Positions 52,259-61,657 of a DNA stretch of 64,000 nt are shown here, in pieces. Under the pieces are notes generated by a model. The model saw nothing but the letters and a program-made list of their open reading frames with translations. It was not told the DNA's origin and searched no databases. The DNA is taken from assembly GCA_964433875.1 (NCBI GenBank), contig CAYSSO010000001.1, positions 1 to 64,000 of the forward strand. Reading direction: 5' to 3'. The translations under genes were made by a program, and so were the position numbers. This DNA is from Athalassotoga sp964433875. Lineage in GTDB: Bacteria; Thermotogota; Thermotogae; Mesoaciditogales; Mesoaciditogaceae. How positions within the stretch are numbered: the stretch's first letter is position 1; the number at the start of each line of letters is the position of its first letter.

Positions 52259-53320
52259 ATGGCTTATCCGAGATTGATTGCAAATTTGGAGTCGATAAAA
52301 TACAACACCAAACAAATTTCAAAGATGTGCCATGAAAATGGAATAGAACTTGTCGGCGTTGTCAAAGTCGCAAGAGGAGAGCCCTTACTTGCGCGCGTCT
52401 TTCTTGAAAATGGAGTGGACATAATAGGAGATTCGAGAATTCAAAATATCAAAAGAATGCGCAAAAGTGGGATAGAAGGCCCTTTTATGCTCCTTAGGAT
52501 ACCTATGATGAGCGAGTTAGAGGATGTCATTGAGAATGTTGACATAGTTCTTATCTCGGAATTAGAGACGGCTAAGAAAATTGGAGATATTGCAATCTCG
52601 CGCGGAAAAAGGCAGAAAGTAATATACATGGTCGATGTCGGCGATCTAAGAGAAGGGGTATGGTTTACAAAGGCCGTCGATGAGGTCGTTGAATCTGCGA
52701 AAATAAGTGGAATAGAACTTTACGGAATAGGCACGAATCTCGGCTGTTACGGAGGCGTTGTGCCAGATCCCGATAACATGAATTTGCTTGCAGAGATCGG
52801 TCATAAGATAAGAGAAAGAGGCGTTAAATTCAATGTTATAAGCGGAGGAAATACGGCGGCGCTTTACATGGTAGAAAATAAAACCATACCGCGATTGATA
52901 AACGAGTACAGACTTGGAGAATCGTTAATTCTCGGTACCGATACGACAAACAACATTTCATTTAAATTCTTAAAGCAGGATACATTTACCCTCGAGGCAG
53001 AAATAATAGAGTTGAAAATCAAGCCATCGGTCCCTTACGGCAGAATAGGAAGGGATGCGATGGGAAGGATACCGGTCTTCGAGGATCTTGGAAATAGACT
53101 TAAGGCCATAATAGCCATAGGAGAGCAGGATGTCGATCCGGCCGGTTTGATCCCTCTCGATAAAGGGATCAAAGTGCTTCATGCCTCAAGCGATCATACG
53201 GTTCTTGACGTAAATGATTTTGATGGGAATCTAAAGATAGGAGGCATTTTGAAATTTCGCCTAACGTACAGCGCGCTCCTAAGGGCCATGACATCTGAAT
53301 ATGTGGAAAAGGTGTGGTAG
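52259..53320 (+). CDS. orr: Ornithine racemase (PLP, alanine racemase-like)
   Basis: 353 residues. The N-terminal barrel has the PLP lysine Lys36 in GVVKVARGE, then GDSRIQNIKRM and LLRIPMMSELEDV. VDVGDLREG, GTNLGCYGG and ISGGNTAALYMV are highly typical of clostridial Orr. The C-terminal domain contains IGRDAMGRIPVFED and ASSDHTVLDVND. It interconverts L- and D-ornithine, providing the D-substrate of OraSE, although the two loci are about 48 kb apart. The ATG at 52259 follows GAGGAGGTC, just after the smpB stop. Confidence 0.93.
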   Translation: MAYPRLIANLESIKYNTKQISKMCHENGIELVGVVKVARGEPLLARVFLENGVDIIGDSRIQNIKRMRKSGIEGPFMLLRIPMMSELEDVIENVDIVLISELETAKKIGDIAISRGKRQKVIYMVDVGDLREGVWFTKAVDEVVESAKISGIELYGIGTNLGCYGGVVPDPDNMNLLAEIGHKIRERGVKFNVISGGNTAALYMVENKTIPRLINEYRLGESLILGTDTTNNISFKFLKQDTFTLEAEIIELKIKPSVPYGRIGRDAMGRIPVFEDLGNRLKAIIAIGEQDVDPAGLIPLDKGIKVLHASSDHTVLDVNDFDGNLKIGGILKFRLTYSALLRAMTSEYVEKVW

Positions 53321-53322
53321 AA

Positions 53323-54306
53323 TTATTTCTTTGGAATTACAACGGTGAAGGTAGAACCAAATGTGTACTTTGAATTAACCTCTATTTTGGCATTTATTAT
53401 CTTTGCAAGGTGCTTGACGAGCGAAAGGCCCAATCCCATTCCTTTGGCACCGGCCTCGGAAGCATTTGAGGCTCTGTAAAACCTTTCAAAAATTCTCGGT
53501 ATTTCTTCACTTTTTATGCCTATGCCGTGATCCTCAACCGAGATCCTTACGAATTTTTCATCTTCTTTTGCGTTTATTTTCACCGAAGAATTCTTCCACG
53601 AATATTTTATCGCATTGGAAAGTAAATTCGTGGTTATTCTGTAAAGGGCCGTTCCATCTGTTTTTACAAAAAGATTTTGTGGAATCTCTATCTCAACATT
53701 TATGTTCTTTGCCTTACACCTGTAAGCCATTTCTTCTTTTGCTTCTTCGACCATTTGATAAAGGTTAACGACTGAAAATTTTGGAATGTAGGTCTCCATT
53801 TCGAGAGCGCTCAAAGCCAGCAACTGATCAACGAGTTTTTCAAGTCTTTTTAATTGGTTTTCTGCTCTTTCGAGATATTTTTCCTTTGATTTTTCATCGA
53901 CTTTTGGATCCTTTATGATTTCAAGAAAGCCTTCTATTATACCAAGAGGGGTCATGAATTCGTGGGAAACAGCGGAGACGAAATCTGCTTTTGCACTTTC
54001 AAGTATTTTAACATCGTCCAAATTCTTGAAAATCCATCTTATCAAAGAACCTTCTGCAAAAACGATAATCTTGCACTCTATCTTTTTTGTGCCGAAAAAA
54101 ACGGGCAATTGTTCTGAAAATACAGATCCACTTAAGGAAGTTTGAAGTGCTTCATTCATCTTTGAAAATGAAATAACATCTGTAAGTTTAACGGCCCTCT
54201 GAAAGGAAATTTCAAAGATCGTTGAAATCGTATCGTTGTGATCGACTATATTCAAATTTTTGTCTGTAGAGACTATTCCCTCGCTTACGAAATCAATTAT
54301 CCTCAT
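53323..54306 (-). CDS. phoR: PhoR-like sensor histidine kinase without membrane segments
   Basis: 327 residues. A short PAS-like domain (IVSTDKNLNIVDHNDTI) is followed by HisKA with the phosphorylated His in VSHEFMTPLGIIEGF and HATPase_c with N box (TNLLSNAIKYSW), G1 (DHGIGIKSEEIP) and G2 (GMGLGLSLVKHL). No transmembrane helix is present, so it is cytosolic or held by partners. It overlaps the response regulator by 14 bases and follows phoU, indicating phosphate sensing through the Pst/PhoU complex. The name is by context. Confidence 0.85.
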   Translation of the reverse strand: MRIIDFVSEGIVSTDKNLNIVDHNDTISTIFEISFQRAVKLTDVISFSKMNEALQTSLSGSVFSEQLPVFFGTKKIECKIIVFAEGSLIRWIFKNLDDVKILESAKADFVSAVSHEFMTPLGIIEGFLEIIKDPKVDEKSKEKYLERAENQLKRLEKLVDQLLALSALEMETYIPKFSVVNLYQMVEEAKEEMAYRCKAKNINVEIEIPQNLFVKTDGTALYRITTNLLSNAIKYSWKNSSVKINAKEDEKFVRISVEDHGIGIKSEEIPRIFERFYRASNASEAGAKGMGLGLSLVKHLAKIINAKIEVNSKYTFGSTFTVVIPKK

Positions 54307-54979
54307 TCAAAAGATCACCGAGTTTGTAACCAACTCCTCTAACTGTTTTTATAACGGATTCTCCAAGTTTTTCACGTATCTTGCTGACGTGGACATCTAC
54401 AGTGCGAAATTCTCCGAAAAAGTCCAAGCCCCAGATTTTGTCGAGTATTTCTTCTCTTGTAAAAACCTTAAGCGGATTTGAAAGAAACAATTTCAAAAGT
54501 TCAAATTCTTTGTTGGTAAAATCTATCACATTTCCATTCTCATCCACCGCAGAATACGAATCAAGATTTACCGTCTTTCCGTTGAATTTAAAGATCTTTG
54601 CGGGAGTTTTGTCAAAACCAGTTCTTCTCAAGACGGCCTTTATTCTCGCAACGAGTTCGTACTGGTTAAATGGCTTTGTTATGTAATCGTCCGCACCCAT
54701 CTCAAGGCCAAGTACTTTATCTATATCTGTTCTCCTTGCCGTCAAAATTATTACAGGAGTTTGTATATTCTTGTTTTTCATCATCTTTAAAGCATCTATA
54801 CCGGACCCGTCTGGAAGCCCTATATCGAGGAGTATTAAATCAAAGTTGTTCTTCGACACTTTATCCCACATATCTGAGATATTAAGGGCCTTATCAAATG
54901 CAAATCCGCCATTTTTTAAAGCATAAGATATGACATCGATCATATCCTCATCGTCTTCAATTATAAGGATCGAATTCAT
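54293..54979 (-). CDS. phoB: OmpR/PhoB-family response regulator
   Basis: 228 residues. The receiver domain has acidic DDED near the start, the phosphoacceptor Asp in ILLDIGLPDG and the Lys in YITKPFNQYE. The winged-helix domain follows with DFTNKEFELLKLFLSN, WGLDFFGEFRTVDVHVSKIREK and TVRGVGYKL. With phoU upstream and phoR downstream it is the likely controller of pstSCAB at 22 kb. The ATG overlaps the phoU stop (ATGA). Confidence 0.9.
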   Translation of the reverse strand: MNSILIIEDDEDMIDVISYALKNGGFAFDKALNISDMWDKVSKNNFDLILLDIGLPDGSGIDALKMMKNKNIQTPVIILTARRTDIDKVLGLEMGADDYITKPFNQYELVARIKAVLRRTGFDKTPAKIFKFNGKTVNLDSYSAVDENGNVIDFTNKEFELLKLFLSNPLKVFTREEILDKIWGLDFFGEFRTVDVHVSKIREKLGESVIKTVRGVGYKLGDLLNEDN

Positions 54980-55659
54980 CCTTCACCTCCGAGCAAGGTG
55001 TAAAGTTCTTTTCCAAGGATCATGTAAGTCGTTTCCTCGCATATATTCGTGGAATGATCCGCAACCCTCTCAATGGCTCTCGAAACGAGAATTAGTCTTT
55101 CTGCTTGTGCTATTCTATCTTTTGAACAATGTTTTTCGACAATTTCTTCCAAATCGCTGACTACCTTTCTATCAAGTTCGTCAACCTGATCATCCATAAG
55201 CCAAATCTTTTTTGCGAGTTCGATATTTTCATCGAAATACGCTTTCATCGCTCCGCGAAGCATCTCTATTGCCACTTGAGCCATCTTGGGTATATCGATC
55301 AATGGTTTTATAAGGGTTCTGCCTTCCAAAAATTGAGTAACCTGCGCTATATTCACCCCCTGATCTGCAATACGCTCGAGTTCTCCCGTTATCTTCATCG
55401 CCATTATTATGCGCCTTAGATCCTGCGACAGCGGTCTGTATTTCAACAGTATCTCATAGACAATCTCTTCAATTTCCCTTTTGAGGGCATCTATTTCATC
55501 GTCCTGCTTTATGACCATCTCGGCAATTTTCGTGTCCACATTTTCAAGAGATTTTATCGAAGAATCGAATGAATCGAGAGATAAACTAAAGATTTCATTC
55601 AATTTCATCCTCAAAAGGTTCATTGAATGTTCATAACTCGATAAGGCGAATTTGTCCAT
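54976..55659 (-). CDS. phoU: Phosphate signalling protein PhoU
   Basis: 227 residues, two three-helix bundle repeats with the metal-binding patterns MKITGELERIADQGVNIAQ and LVSRAIERVADHSTNICEE. PhoU links the Pst transporter to the PhoR kinase. It heads the phoU-phoB-phoR operon, with GGAGGAAG before the ATG and an extended -10 upstream. Confidence 0.93.
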   Translation of the reverse strand: MDKFALSSYEHSMNLLRMKLNEIFSLSLDSFDSSIKSLENVDTKIAEMVIKQDDEIDALKREIEEIVYEILLKYRPLSQDLRRIIMAMKITGELERIADQGVNIAQVTQFLEGRTLIKPLIDIPKMAQVAIEMLRGAMKAYFDENIELAKKIWLMDDQVDELDRKVVSDLEEIVEKHCSKDRIAQAERLILVSRAIERVADHSTNICEETTYMILGKELYTLLGGEG

Positions 55660-55689
55660 CTGGCTTCCTCCAAATTGCTCTTGTGCTTT

Positions 55690-55698
55690 ATTATATCA
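55690..55698 (-). promoter_or_regulatory. Extended -10 promoter of phoU-phoB-phoR
   Basis: On the minus strand GTGATATAAT ends about 30 bases before the phoU ATG. Confidence 0.55.
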
Positions 55699-55722
55699 CA
55701 CAATTTTTGCTAGAACTGCATT

Positions 55723-55745
55723 AAAAAAGGCCGCTTAAGCGGCCT
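55723..55745 (-). terminator. Rho-independent terminator of the chemoreceptor gene
   Basis: On the minus strand the palindrome AGGCCGCTTAAGCGGCCT overlaps the stop codon and is followed by TTTTT. Confidence 0.85.
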
Positions 55746-58068
55746 ATTGTATTTTGAACTTTTTCACGCTTTCATCGAGCATTTGAGAAGTTGCCGCAAG
55801 TTCTTCAGCCGTATTGGCTATATTCGTTATCGCATTTCCGCTTTCATTTAGACTTTCAGATATAGAATCTAACATGCGCATCATCTCCTCAAAGAGTTTG
55901 GCTCTTTCTTGAGAATCCGCGCTTACCTCGGCCATTTCTATACCATTTGATTTTATAACTTTACTTATCTCCTCGACATCTTTTCTTATCTGATCAAATG
56001 TGGATATCATATTTCTGACCATTTCAGCCATCTTTCCAGCCTCGGACGATATTTTTTCTATGGATGATGCTCCAGATTCTATTTCTGATGCGGTTTTTTG
56101 AACGTCTTCTTGGAGATGCTTTATTTCATTTCTTATTTCTTCTGCAGCCTTGTTTGACTCTTCTGCAAGGTTTCTTATCTCTGACGCAACAACTGCAAAT
56201 CCCTTTCCAGCCTCTCCGGCCCGAGCCGCCTCTATGGCGGCATTAAGAGCCAAAAGGTTAGTTTGCTCGGCTATCGATTCAATCGTTTCTATGAATTTCG
56301 AAATCGAGACATACGAAGCCTTTAGGCTCTCGACGGATTTTGATCCTTGAAGAATTCTATCCTTTGTTGTCAACAAATTGCCAACGAGATGCTCTACCTC
56401 TTTTTGGGTACTGCTTGCAGCCTTCATCGATTCGTCCGAAGAATTTTTTATATTCTCCGCGTTATCAACTGTACGCCTTTCAGATTCTTCAAGTTTTTCG
56501 AATCTGCTTACCATCTCTCTTAAACCATCAACGGAAGACCTTGTTGAATTCTTTATCTTGTCAAGATTTGCACTTATTTCCTCTATCGTGGCAGAATTTT
56601 CCTCTATGGCCGCACTCAAATTCTGAGAGCCGCCGTTGACATCAGACGCAGATTGTCTTACGTGACTTATTATCTCTCTGAGAGAATTAACCATTTCATG
56701 GAATGCATTCTGAAGGGCTCCAAATTCATCTTTTCGCTTTGTTTTTTCAAGGCTAACGGTTAGATCGCCTTCGCTTATCTTTGAGGCAGCATCTTCAAGT
56801 TTCTTTAAAATTCTTGTGAAATTGAATATGAGGAAGATGCCAAGCAAAACTATGCCTATTCCAGAGATTACGACTATAACAACGGAGATGAAGATAAGAG
56901 AATTGAAAGAATCTGAAACGAATTTGGATGACTTGTTAACATTTTGTATGGCGTCTTGAACATTTGAATTTGCCCTGTCAAAGAGGGTCGAAAGATTGGC
57001 ATTTATTGTGTCGAAATATTGTTTTGTGCTGTTGGTAAGAAGGTTCGCTATTAAATTTCTCTGGGTCGATATCTGCTGATTATACCCGTCGACGACAGTT
57101 GAGATAGATTGAACGTTGAATTGATCATTCTGGGCCGTCATCACGAGATCTCCGAATTTTTTCGCAAGGTTATAATAAGTATCGAGCAAAATATTTCCGT
57201 AATAAACTCCTACATTATTAAGGGCTCCCATGCTCATTCCGGTCTTGAAGGATTGAATATAAGTCTTCATCATCGTAAGTTGGGTATTTATCTGATCTTG
57301 AGAGGTCGCAAGACTTATATTTCTAACGGCGAGTTCCATAGAAGAAAGCATTCCTTGCGCCTGAGAAGTTCCAACAAGAATTGCAAGGTTGCTAAGCAAT
57401 TCCTCAACATCTGCGATTGAGAGGGTATTTATTGGAAATTTTGAGATCTCGGATTCGAGTTTTTTCTGGAGTATCTGGGCTTCCGTCGCCGGAAGAGAAT
57501 AAAGGTTATTCGCACTTGCCGATATCGTGTTAAAACTTGCTTCTATCGTCTGCGTAAGATTTTTATGAAGGATCATTAAATTGGATATTTGGCTTTGGAT
57601 TTGAGTGTATTGACTCTGGGCAGCGGACAAATTCGACTGTGCCTGCTTCAATTTGTCTTGATAATTTATAAGCATCCCGGTCTGGACAAGCGCGAGATCT
57701 CCAACGCTTTTCATCCTTTTTAGATTCGCGCTTATTTGGGACGCCTCATTCGATGCGGGCAAATTTTGGACCGCAGAAAGAGCGTCATTTATTTCGCTGT
57801 CAAAGAGGTTAGTCTGGACCTTTAGGGTCGATGTAGATGCACTGAATGCTCCCAAATTGAGATCGGACAGCGCTTTTGTTACCGTAAATCTTAGATTTGC
57901 AAGTTGGGTTGTGGAATTATAAGTGTTATTTACATCTTCTATCGCTTTATTCGTATTTGACAGGGCATTCCTTACCCCGAAACTTTCAAAGTAAATAACC
58001 CCGGCAATTATCGAAAGCACTACAACCATTACAACGGCAAAAAGTATTATCTTCGCTCCAACTTTCAT
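55744..58068 (-). CDS. Methyl-accepting chemotaxis protein
   Basis: 774 residues. One N-terminal membrane helix (about 5-27) is followed by a long helical sensor region (~30-395) rich in Asn/Ser/Gln, a second helix (about 398-422) and a HAMP domain. The signalling hairpin tip is IAEQTNLLALNAAIEAARAGE with FAVVASEIRNLAEES. The ~365-residue periplasmic region is larger than a single four-helix-bundle sensor and may be a doubled helical bimodular one. The ATG at 58068 follows GGAGGG; seven upstream codons would cover that site. It is monocistronic with its own terminator. No che genes are nearby. Confidence 0.93.
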   Translation of the reverse strand: MKVGAKIILFAVVMVVVLSIIAGVIYFESFGVRNALSNTNKAIEDVNNTYNSTTQLANLRFTVTKALSDLNLGAFSASTSTLKVQTNLFDSEINDALSAVQNLPASNEASQISANLKRMKSVGDLALVQTGMLINYQDKLKQAQSNLSAAQSQYTQIQSQISNLMILHKNLTQTIEASFNTISASANNLYSLPATEAQILQKKLESEISKFPINTLSIADVEELLSNLAILVGTSQAQGMLSSMELAVRNISLATSQDQINTQLTMMKTYIQSFKTGMSMGALNNVGVYYGNILLDTYYNLAKKFGDLVMTAQNDQFNVQSISTVVDGYNQQISTQRNLIANLLTNSTKQYFDTINANLSTLFDRANSNVQDAIQNVNKSSKFVSDSFNSLIFISVVIVVISGIGIVLLGIFLIFNFTRILKKLEDAASKISEGDLTVSLEKTKRKDEFGALQNAFHEMVNSLREIISHVRQSASDVNGGSQNLSAAIEENSATIEEISANLDKIKNSTRSSVDGLREMVSRFEKLEESERRTVDNAENIKNSSDESMKAASSTQKEVEHLVGNLLTTKDRILQGSKSVESLKASYVSISKFIETIESIAEQTNLLALNAAIEAARAGEAGKGFAVVASEIRNLAEESNKAAEEIRNEIKHLQEDVQKTASEIESGASSIEKISSEAGKMAEMVRNMISTFDQIRKDVEEISKVIKSNGIEMAEVSADSQERAKLFEEMMRMLDSISESLNESGNAITNIANTAEELAATSQMLDESVKKFKIQ

Positions 58069-58191
58069 CCATATCCCTCCAAAATTCAAAAGATGCGGGA
58101 AACTATTTTATTATAACTTAAAATTAAAAGAATAAATCGAACTTTACATTGAAAAAAAGATATTGATTCGTTAATATTGTAAGATGCATCT

Positions 58192-58641
58192 TTACGCTTT
58201 AGAATCGACTATTATCGTAACCGGACCGTCATTTACAATGTAGACCTCCATCTTTGCCTGAAAGATGCCTCTTTCTACCTTCAAAGAAGGATAAATCAAC
58301 GAAAGATCGTCGCAAAATCTCAAATAAAACTCTTTCGCTACATCTGGAGTGGCTGCTTGAGAGAAGGAAGGCCTTCTTCCGTGCGAAGCGTCACCGTAAA
58401 GTGTGAATTGAGAGATCACAAGCATTTCTCCACCGACATCGATTAACGATCTGTTCATTTTATCATTTTCGTCTTCAAAAATCCTGAGATTTGGAATCTT
58501 ATCTTCCATCCATTTAAGATCTTTATCCGTGTCTTCTCTTCCTATTCCGAGAAGTACCAAAAGACCTTTTCCGATCCTTCCGACCGTCTCTCCGTCGACT
58601 TTTACGTAAGATTCTTTAACTCTTTGAACCACGGCTCTCAA
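58192..58641 (-). CDS. dtd: D-aminoacyl-tRNA deacylase
   Basis: 149 residues of the DTD fold with MRAVVQRVKESYVKVDG, the active-site SQFTLYGDASHGRRPSF and the C-terminal NDGPVTIIVDS (the Gly-Pro motif that excludes L-amino acids). It hydrolyses D-amino acids from tRNA. In a cell that makes D-ornithine and D-alanine this is useful housekeeping. It overlaps the relA gene end by 26 bases. Confidence 0.95.
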   Translation of the reverse strand: MRAVVQRVKESYVKVDGETVGRIGKGLLVLLGIGREDTDKDLKWMEDKIPNLRIFEDENDKMNRSLIDVGGEMLVISQFTLYGDASHGRRPSFSQAATPDVAKEFYLRFCDDLSLIYPSLKVERGIFQAKMEVYIVNDGPVTIIVDSKA

Positions 58642-60766
58642 GGCTATTTCCTCTTTCCCTGTAAACCTTACTTATGCCCTTTTCTTTTTTGAGATGATTT
58701 ATGAGATCGTTCAACTGAATGAGATTTGCAACATTAACTCTCACGATGATGTGCGCGATTCTTACGTCATCGACCCATGAGGTCACACCAACTATTTGAA
58801 TATGCTTTTCTTTTATTCTATTCATTATATCATTTAAAAGTCCATCCCTATCGTCGCCTTCGAGGACTATATTTGCACCAAAAAGTTCATTCGAATTTCC
58901 CCACGAGACCTTTACGAGTTTGTTTTTATCGATATTTTTTAAATTAAGGCAGTCGGCAGTGTGGATGCTTATTCCATTTTTGGTCACAAAGCCTACGATC
59001 TGATCGCCCGGAACTGGATTGCAGCACTTAGCAAACCTTACCTCTATGCCTTTCAAATCATCGACGACTATCTCAGTTCCTTCAGGCCCACTGATTTCAT
59101 GTTGGAACTCAGGCTTGGAAATTTGACCGAGGAATTTTTCTATTTGATAAGCCTTTATCGCTCCCGAGCCGAGCCTTAATTCCAGTTCATCTTCTTTTTC
59201 TATATTTCTGTCTTTTAGATACGCTTTTATTTCTGGTTTATTTAAAATCTCATCAACTGTGAGGTGGTATTTCTTGGACATCTCTTTTAATATTTCCTTA
59301 CCCTTTTCCTGGTATTCATTTGCGAATTTGTCTCTGAGGAATTTTTTTATCTTGGCCCTTGTGTGGACGCTATGAGCATATTTAAGCCAACTCGCGTTTG
59401 GCCCTTCACTGTTTCTGTCGACTATTATCTGAACTCTGTCTCCATCTTTCAGTTGGTATCCCATCGGAACGAGCCTTCCATTAACAGAGGCGCCGGCGTA
59501 ATGGTTCCCTATATCCGTATGAATCGAATATGCGAAATCTATCGGTGTGGAACCTTTTGTAAGATGCTTTACCTCGCCAGTTGGAGTGAAGACAAAGACC
59601 TCATCAAGGCTCATCTCCGTTGCCATTTCTTTCCATCCTACAAGGCCCTTTGAGTAGTCTTTTTGCCATTCAAGCAATTTGTCTATGAATTCACTTTTTT
59701 GGATATTTCCCTCTTTGTATTTCCAGTGGGCCGCCATTCCATACTCGGCCTCATGGTTCATTTGCTCGTCTTTTATCTGAATTTCGAGGAATTCTCCCCT
59801 GTCTGTTACAACGGTATTGTGAAGAGCCCTGTAACCGTTAGACTTAGGAGCGGCTATGTAATCTTTAAATCTTCCCGGTACCGGTGTCCATAAACTGTGA
59901 ATAACACCGAGGGTTTCATAACACATCGGAATGTTTTTCACAACAATTCTTATGGCAAAAAGGTCGTAGATCTCGTCGAAAGATTTGTTCTTTTCTTTCA
60001 TTTTCATCCAGATGCTGTAAAAATGTTTTGCGCGCCCGCTTATTTCTACGTATTCTATCCCGTTTTGATCGAGAACTCCGGCGATCTGAGACTTGTAATA
60101 CTCTATCTCTTGACTTCTTTCTTGAAGTTTCTTATCGACGAGTTTCTTTATCTCTATGTATTCCTGTGGATATAACTCTTTGAATGAAAGATCTTCGAGT
60201 TCCCTTTTTATCGTGTATATTCCAAGCCTGTTGGCGATAGGGGCATACACTTCGAGGGTTTGACGGGCCTTTTCCTTTCTTTTAGATGACTCGGCAAAGC
60301 CTTCTATCGTTCTCATGTTGTGAAGCCTGTCGGCGAGTTTTATGAGAACAACGCGCATGTCTTGGGCCATTGCGAAGATCATCTTTCTTATGGTTTCTAT
60401 CTCTGAAAATTTTATGTCTTCCTTTTCAAGGGTCTTTATCTTTGTAAGGCCATTAACCATATTCGCGATCTCAGATCCAAAGTGCTTCTCGATTTCTTCG
60501 ATTGGAATATCCGTGTCTTCGGCCACATCGTGCAGAAGGGCCGTACATATTGAAGGTATATCCATTCCCATGTCGTAGACTATCTTCGCAACCTGGACTG
60601 GATGCGAAATGTATAACTCTCCCGAAGCGCGCGTTTGATTTTTGTGCGCTTCTTTTGCAAACTCATACACTTTTTTGACTAAATCAATCTCCTCAGGAGA
60701 GTGATCTTTTTTTAACGACTCGATTATTCTCGAGATAACAACCTTGTAATTCTCTTCACTTTCCAT
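58616..60766 (-). CDS. RelA/SpoT bifunctional (p)ppGpp synthetase/hydrolase
   Basis: 716 residues in the usual long Rel order: HD hydrolase (SHPVQVAKIV, LLHDVAEDTDIP with His79-Asp80), synthetase (~235-345, YDLFAIRI, GYRALHNTV), TGS (~395-455, FVFTPTGEVKHL) and a C-terminal ACT domain with the upstream conserved CCNPVPGDQIVGF. An intact HD motif indicates hydrolase activity as well as synthesis. The ATG follows GAGG. It overlaps the DUF368 gene by 11 bases and is followed by dtd, a widespread pairing. Confidence 0.95.
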   Translation of the reverse strand: MESEENYKVVISRIIESLKKDHSPEEIDLVKKVYEFAKEAHKNQTRASGELYISHPVQVAKIVYDMGMDIPSICTALLHDVAEDTDIPIEEIEKHFGSEIANMVNGLTKIKTLEKEDIKFSEIETIRKMIFAMAQDMRVVLIKLADRLHNMRTIEGFAESSKRKEKARQTLEVYAPIANRLGIYTIKRELEDLSFKELYPQEYIEIKKLVDKKLQERSQEIEYYKSQIAGVLDQNGIEYVEISGRAKHFYSIWMKMKEKNKSFDEIYDLFAIRIVVKNIPMCYETLGVIHSLWTPVPGRFKDYIAAPKSNGYRALHNTVVTDRGEFLEIQIKDEQMNHEAEYGMAAHWKYKEGNIQKSEFIDKLLEWQKDYSKGLVGWKEMATEMSLDEVFVFTPTGEVKHLTKGSTPIDFAYSIHTDIGNHYAGASVNGRLVPMGYQLKDGDRVQIIVDRNSEGPNASWLKYAHSVHTRAKIKKFLRDKFANEYQEKGKEILKEMSKKYHLTVDEILNKPEIKAYLKDRNIEKEDELELRLGSGAIKAYQIEKFLGQISKPEFQHEISGPEGTEIVVDDLKGIEVRFAKCCNPVPGDQIVGFVTKNGISIHTADCLNLKNIDKNKLVKVSWGNSNELFGANIVLEGDDRDGLLNDIMNRIKEKHIQIVGVTSWVDDVRIAHIIVRVNVANLIQLNDLINHLKKEKGISKVYRERGNSLESRGSKS

Positions 60767-61595
60767 TTTTTCCTCTCATCATAAAAATTCCAAAATAGAT
60801 CGAAATAAAAGCACCAACAAAAATCAGAATTAAGAATAGTATAACATTCCCAAAAGTGTAAGATGATCTCTGAAATGGCCATATAAAAAAGATCAATGAT
60901 ATTACGAGGCCGATTATAAAAGAAAAAGTTTGAGAGTGGTATTTTTCAAGTAGAATTGCGACTATCTTTATAAAAATCCAGAATCCTGTCAGGTAACCGG
61001 CGGCAAAGGTTAGAATCGTTAATAAATCGAAATTCTTGACCGCCAAGAGTAAATGCTCATAATTCCCAAGAAGCATAAAGGTTATAGAATCCCCTATGGC
61101 CGGCAATGAGGTCGATGCTATTAATCCCGCAAAGAAGTCTATAATTCTTATTCCCATATGTTTTTGAAAAAAGGCGATATTACCAATCCGTCCAAAGAAC
61201 ATGGGCAAAATTACCGAGATTCCAGCAAGAAACCATATCAACTCATGAATACTTTTCCTTTTTATTTTTTTGTAGATAAAGTAAAGAGTTCCTATTATCA
61301 GGCCTATAAAGATTGAATAAACGCCGAATCTAAAACTCATCAATAATTTCAAAATGAAATAGGATGTTAGAAAGAGTGAGGGTACAACGCCAGTTAACAA
61401 TAATAACAGCAAAACAAGATCACCTTTATCCATCTTTTGAAATGAAATCAATTTATTCAAAGTAAAGATAATAGGCTCGTAAATTCCGATCATTATTGCC
61501 ACAACTGGCCAACTTATTCCCGGTAGAATCATTCCGATTCCCATAAAAAAACCGCTTATTATTATCCTGACATGAAAGACATATTTCTTTGTCAA
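60756..61595 (-). CDS. DUF368 membrane protein, probable undecaprenyl-phosphate flippase
   Basis: 279 residues with about eight hydrophobic helices. The family motif near the start is GFFMGIGMILPGISWPVVAIMIGIYE, and a second similar motif is TSLPAIGDSITFMLLGNYE, an internal repeat. DUF368 proteins (PopT) are reported to return the C55-phosphate lipid carrier to the cytoplasmic face. The usual 'PGVSGGT' is here PGISWPV, so transport specificity may differ. The start is a TTG behind AAGGTG. Confidence 0.75.
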   Translation of the reverse strand: MTKKYVFHVRIIISGFFMGIGMILPGISWPVVAIMIGIYEPIIFTLNKLISFQKMDKGDLVLLLLLLTGVVPSLFLTSYFILKLLMSFRFGVYSIFIGLIIGTLYFIYKKIKRKSIHELIWFLAGISVILPMFFGRIGNIAFFQKHMGIRIIDFFAGLIASTSLPAIGDSITFMLLGNYEHLLLAVKNFDLLTILTFAAGYLTGFWIFIKIVAILLEKYHSQTFSFIIGLVISLIFFIWPFQRSSYTFGNVILFLILIFVGAFISIYFGIFMMRGKNGK

Positions 61596-61657
61596 TTGAA
61601 TACACCTTAATTATTATGATATCATATAATCGTATAAATCAAGAAAGGAAGTTATGC

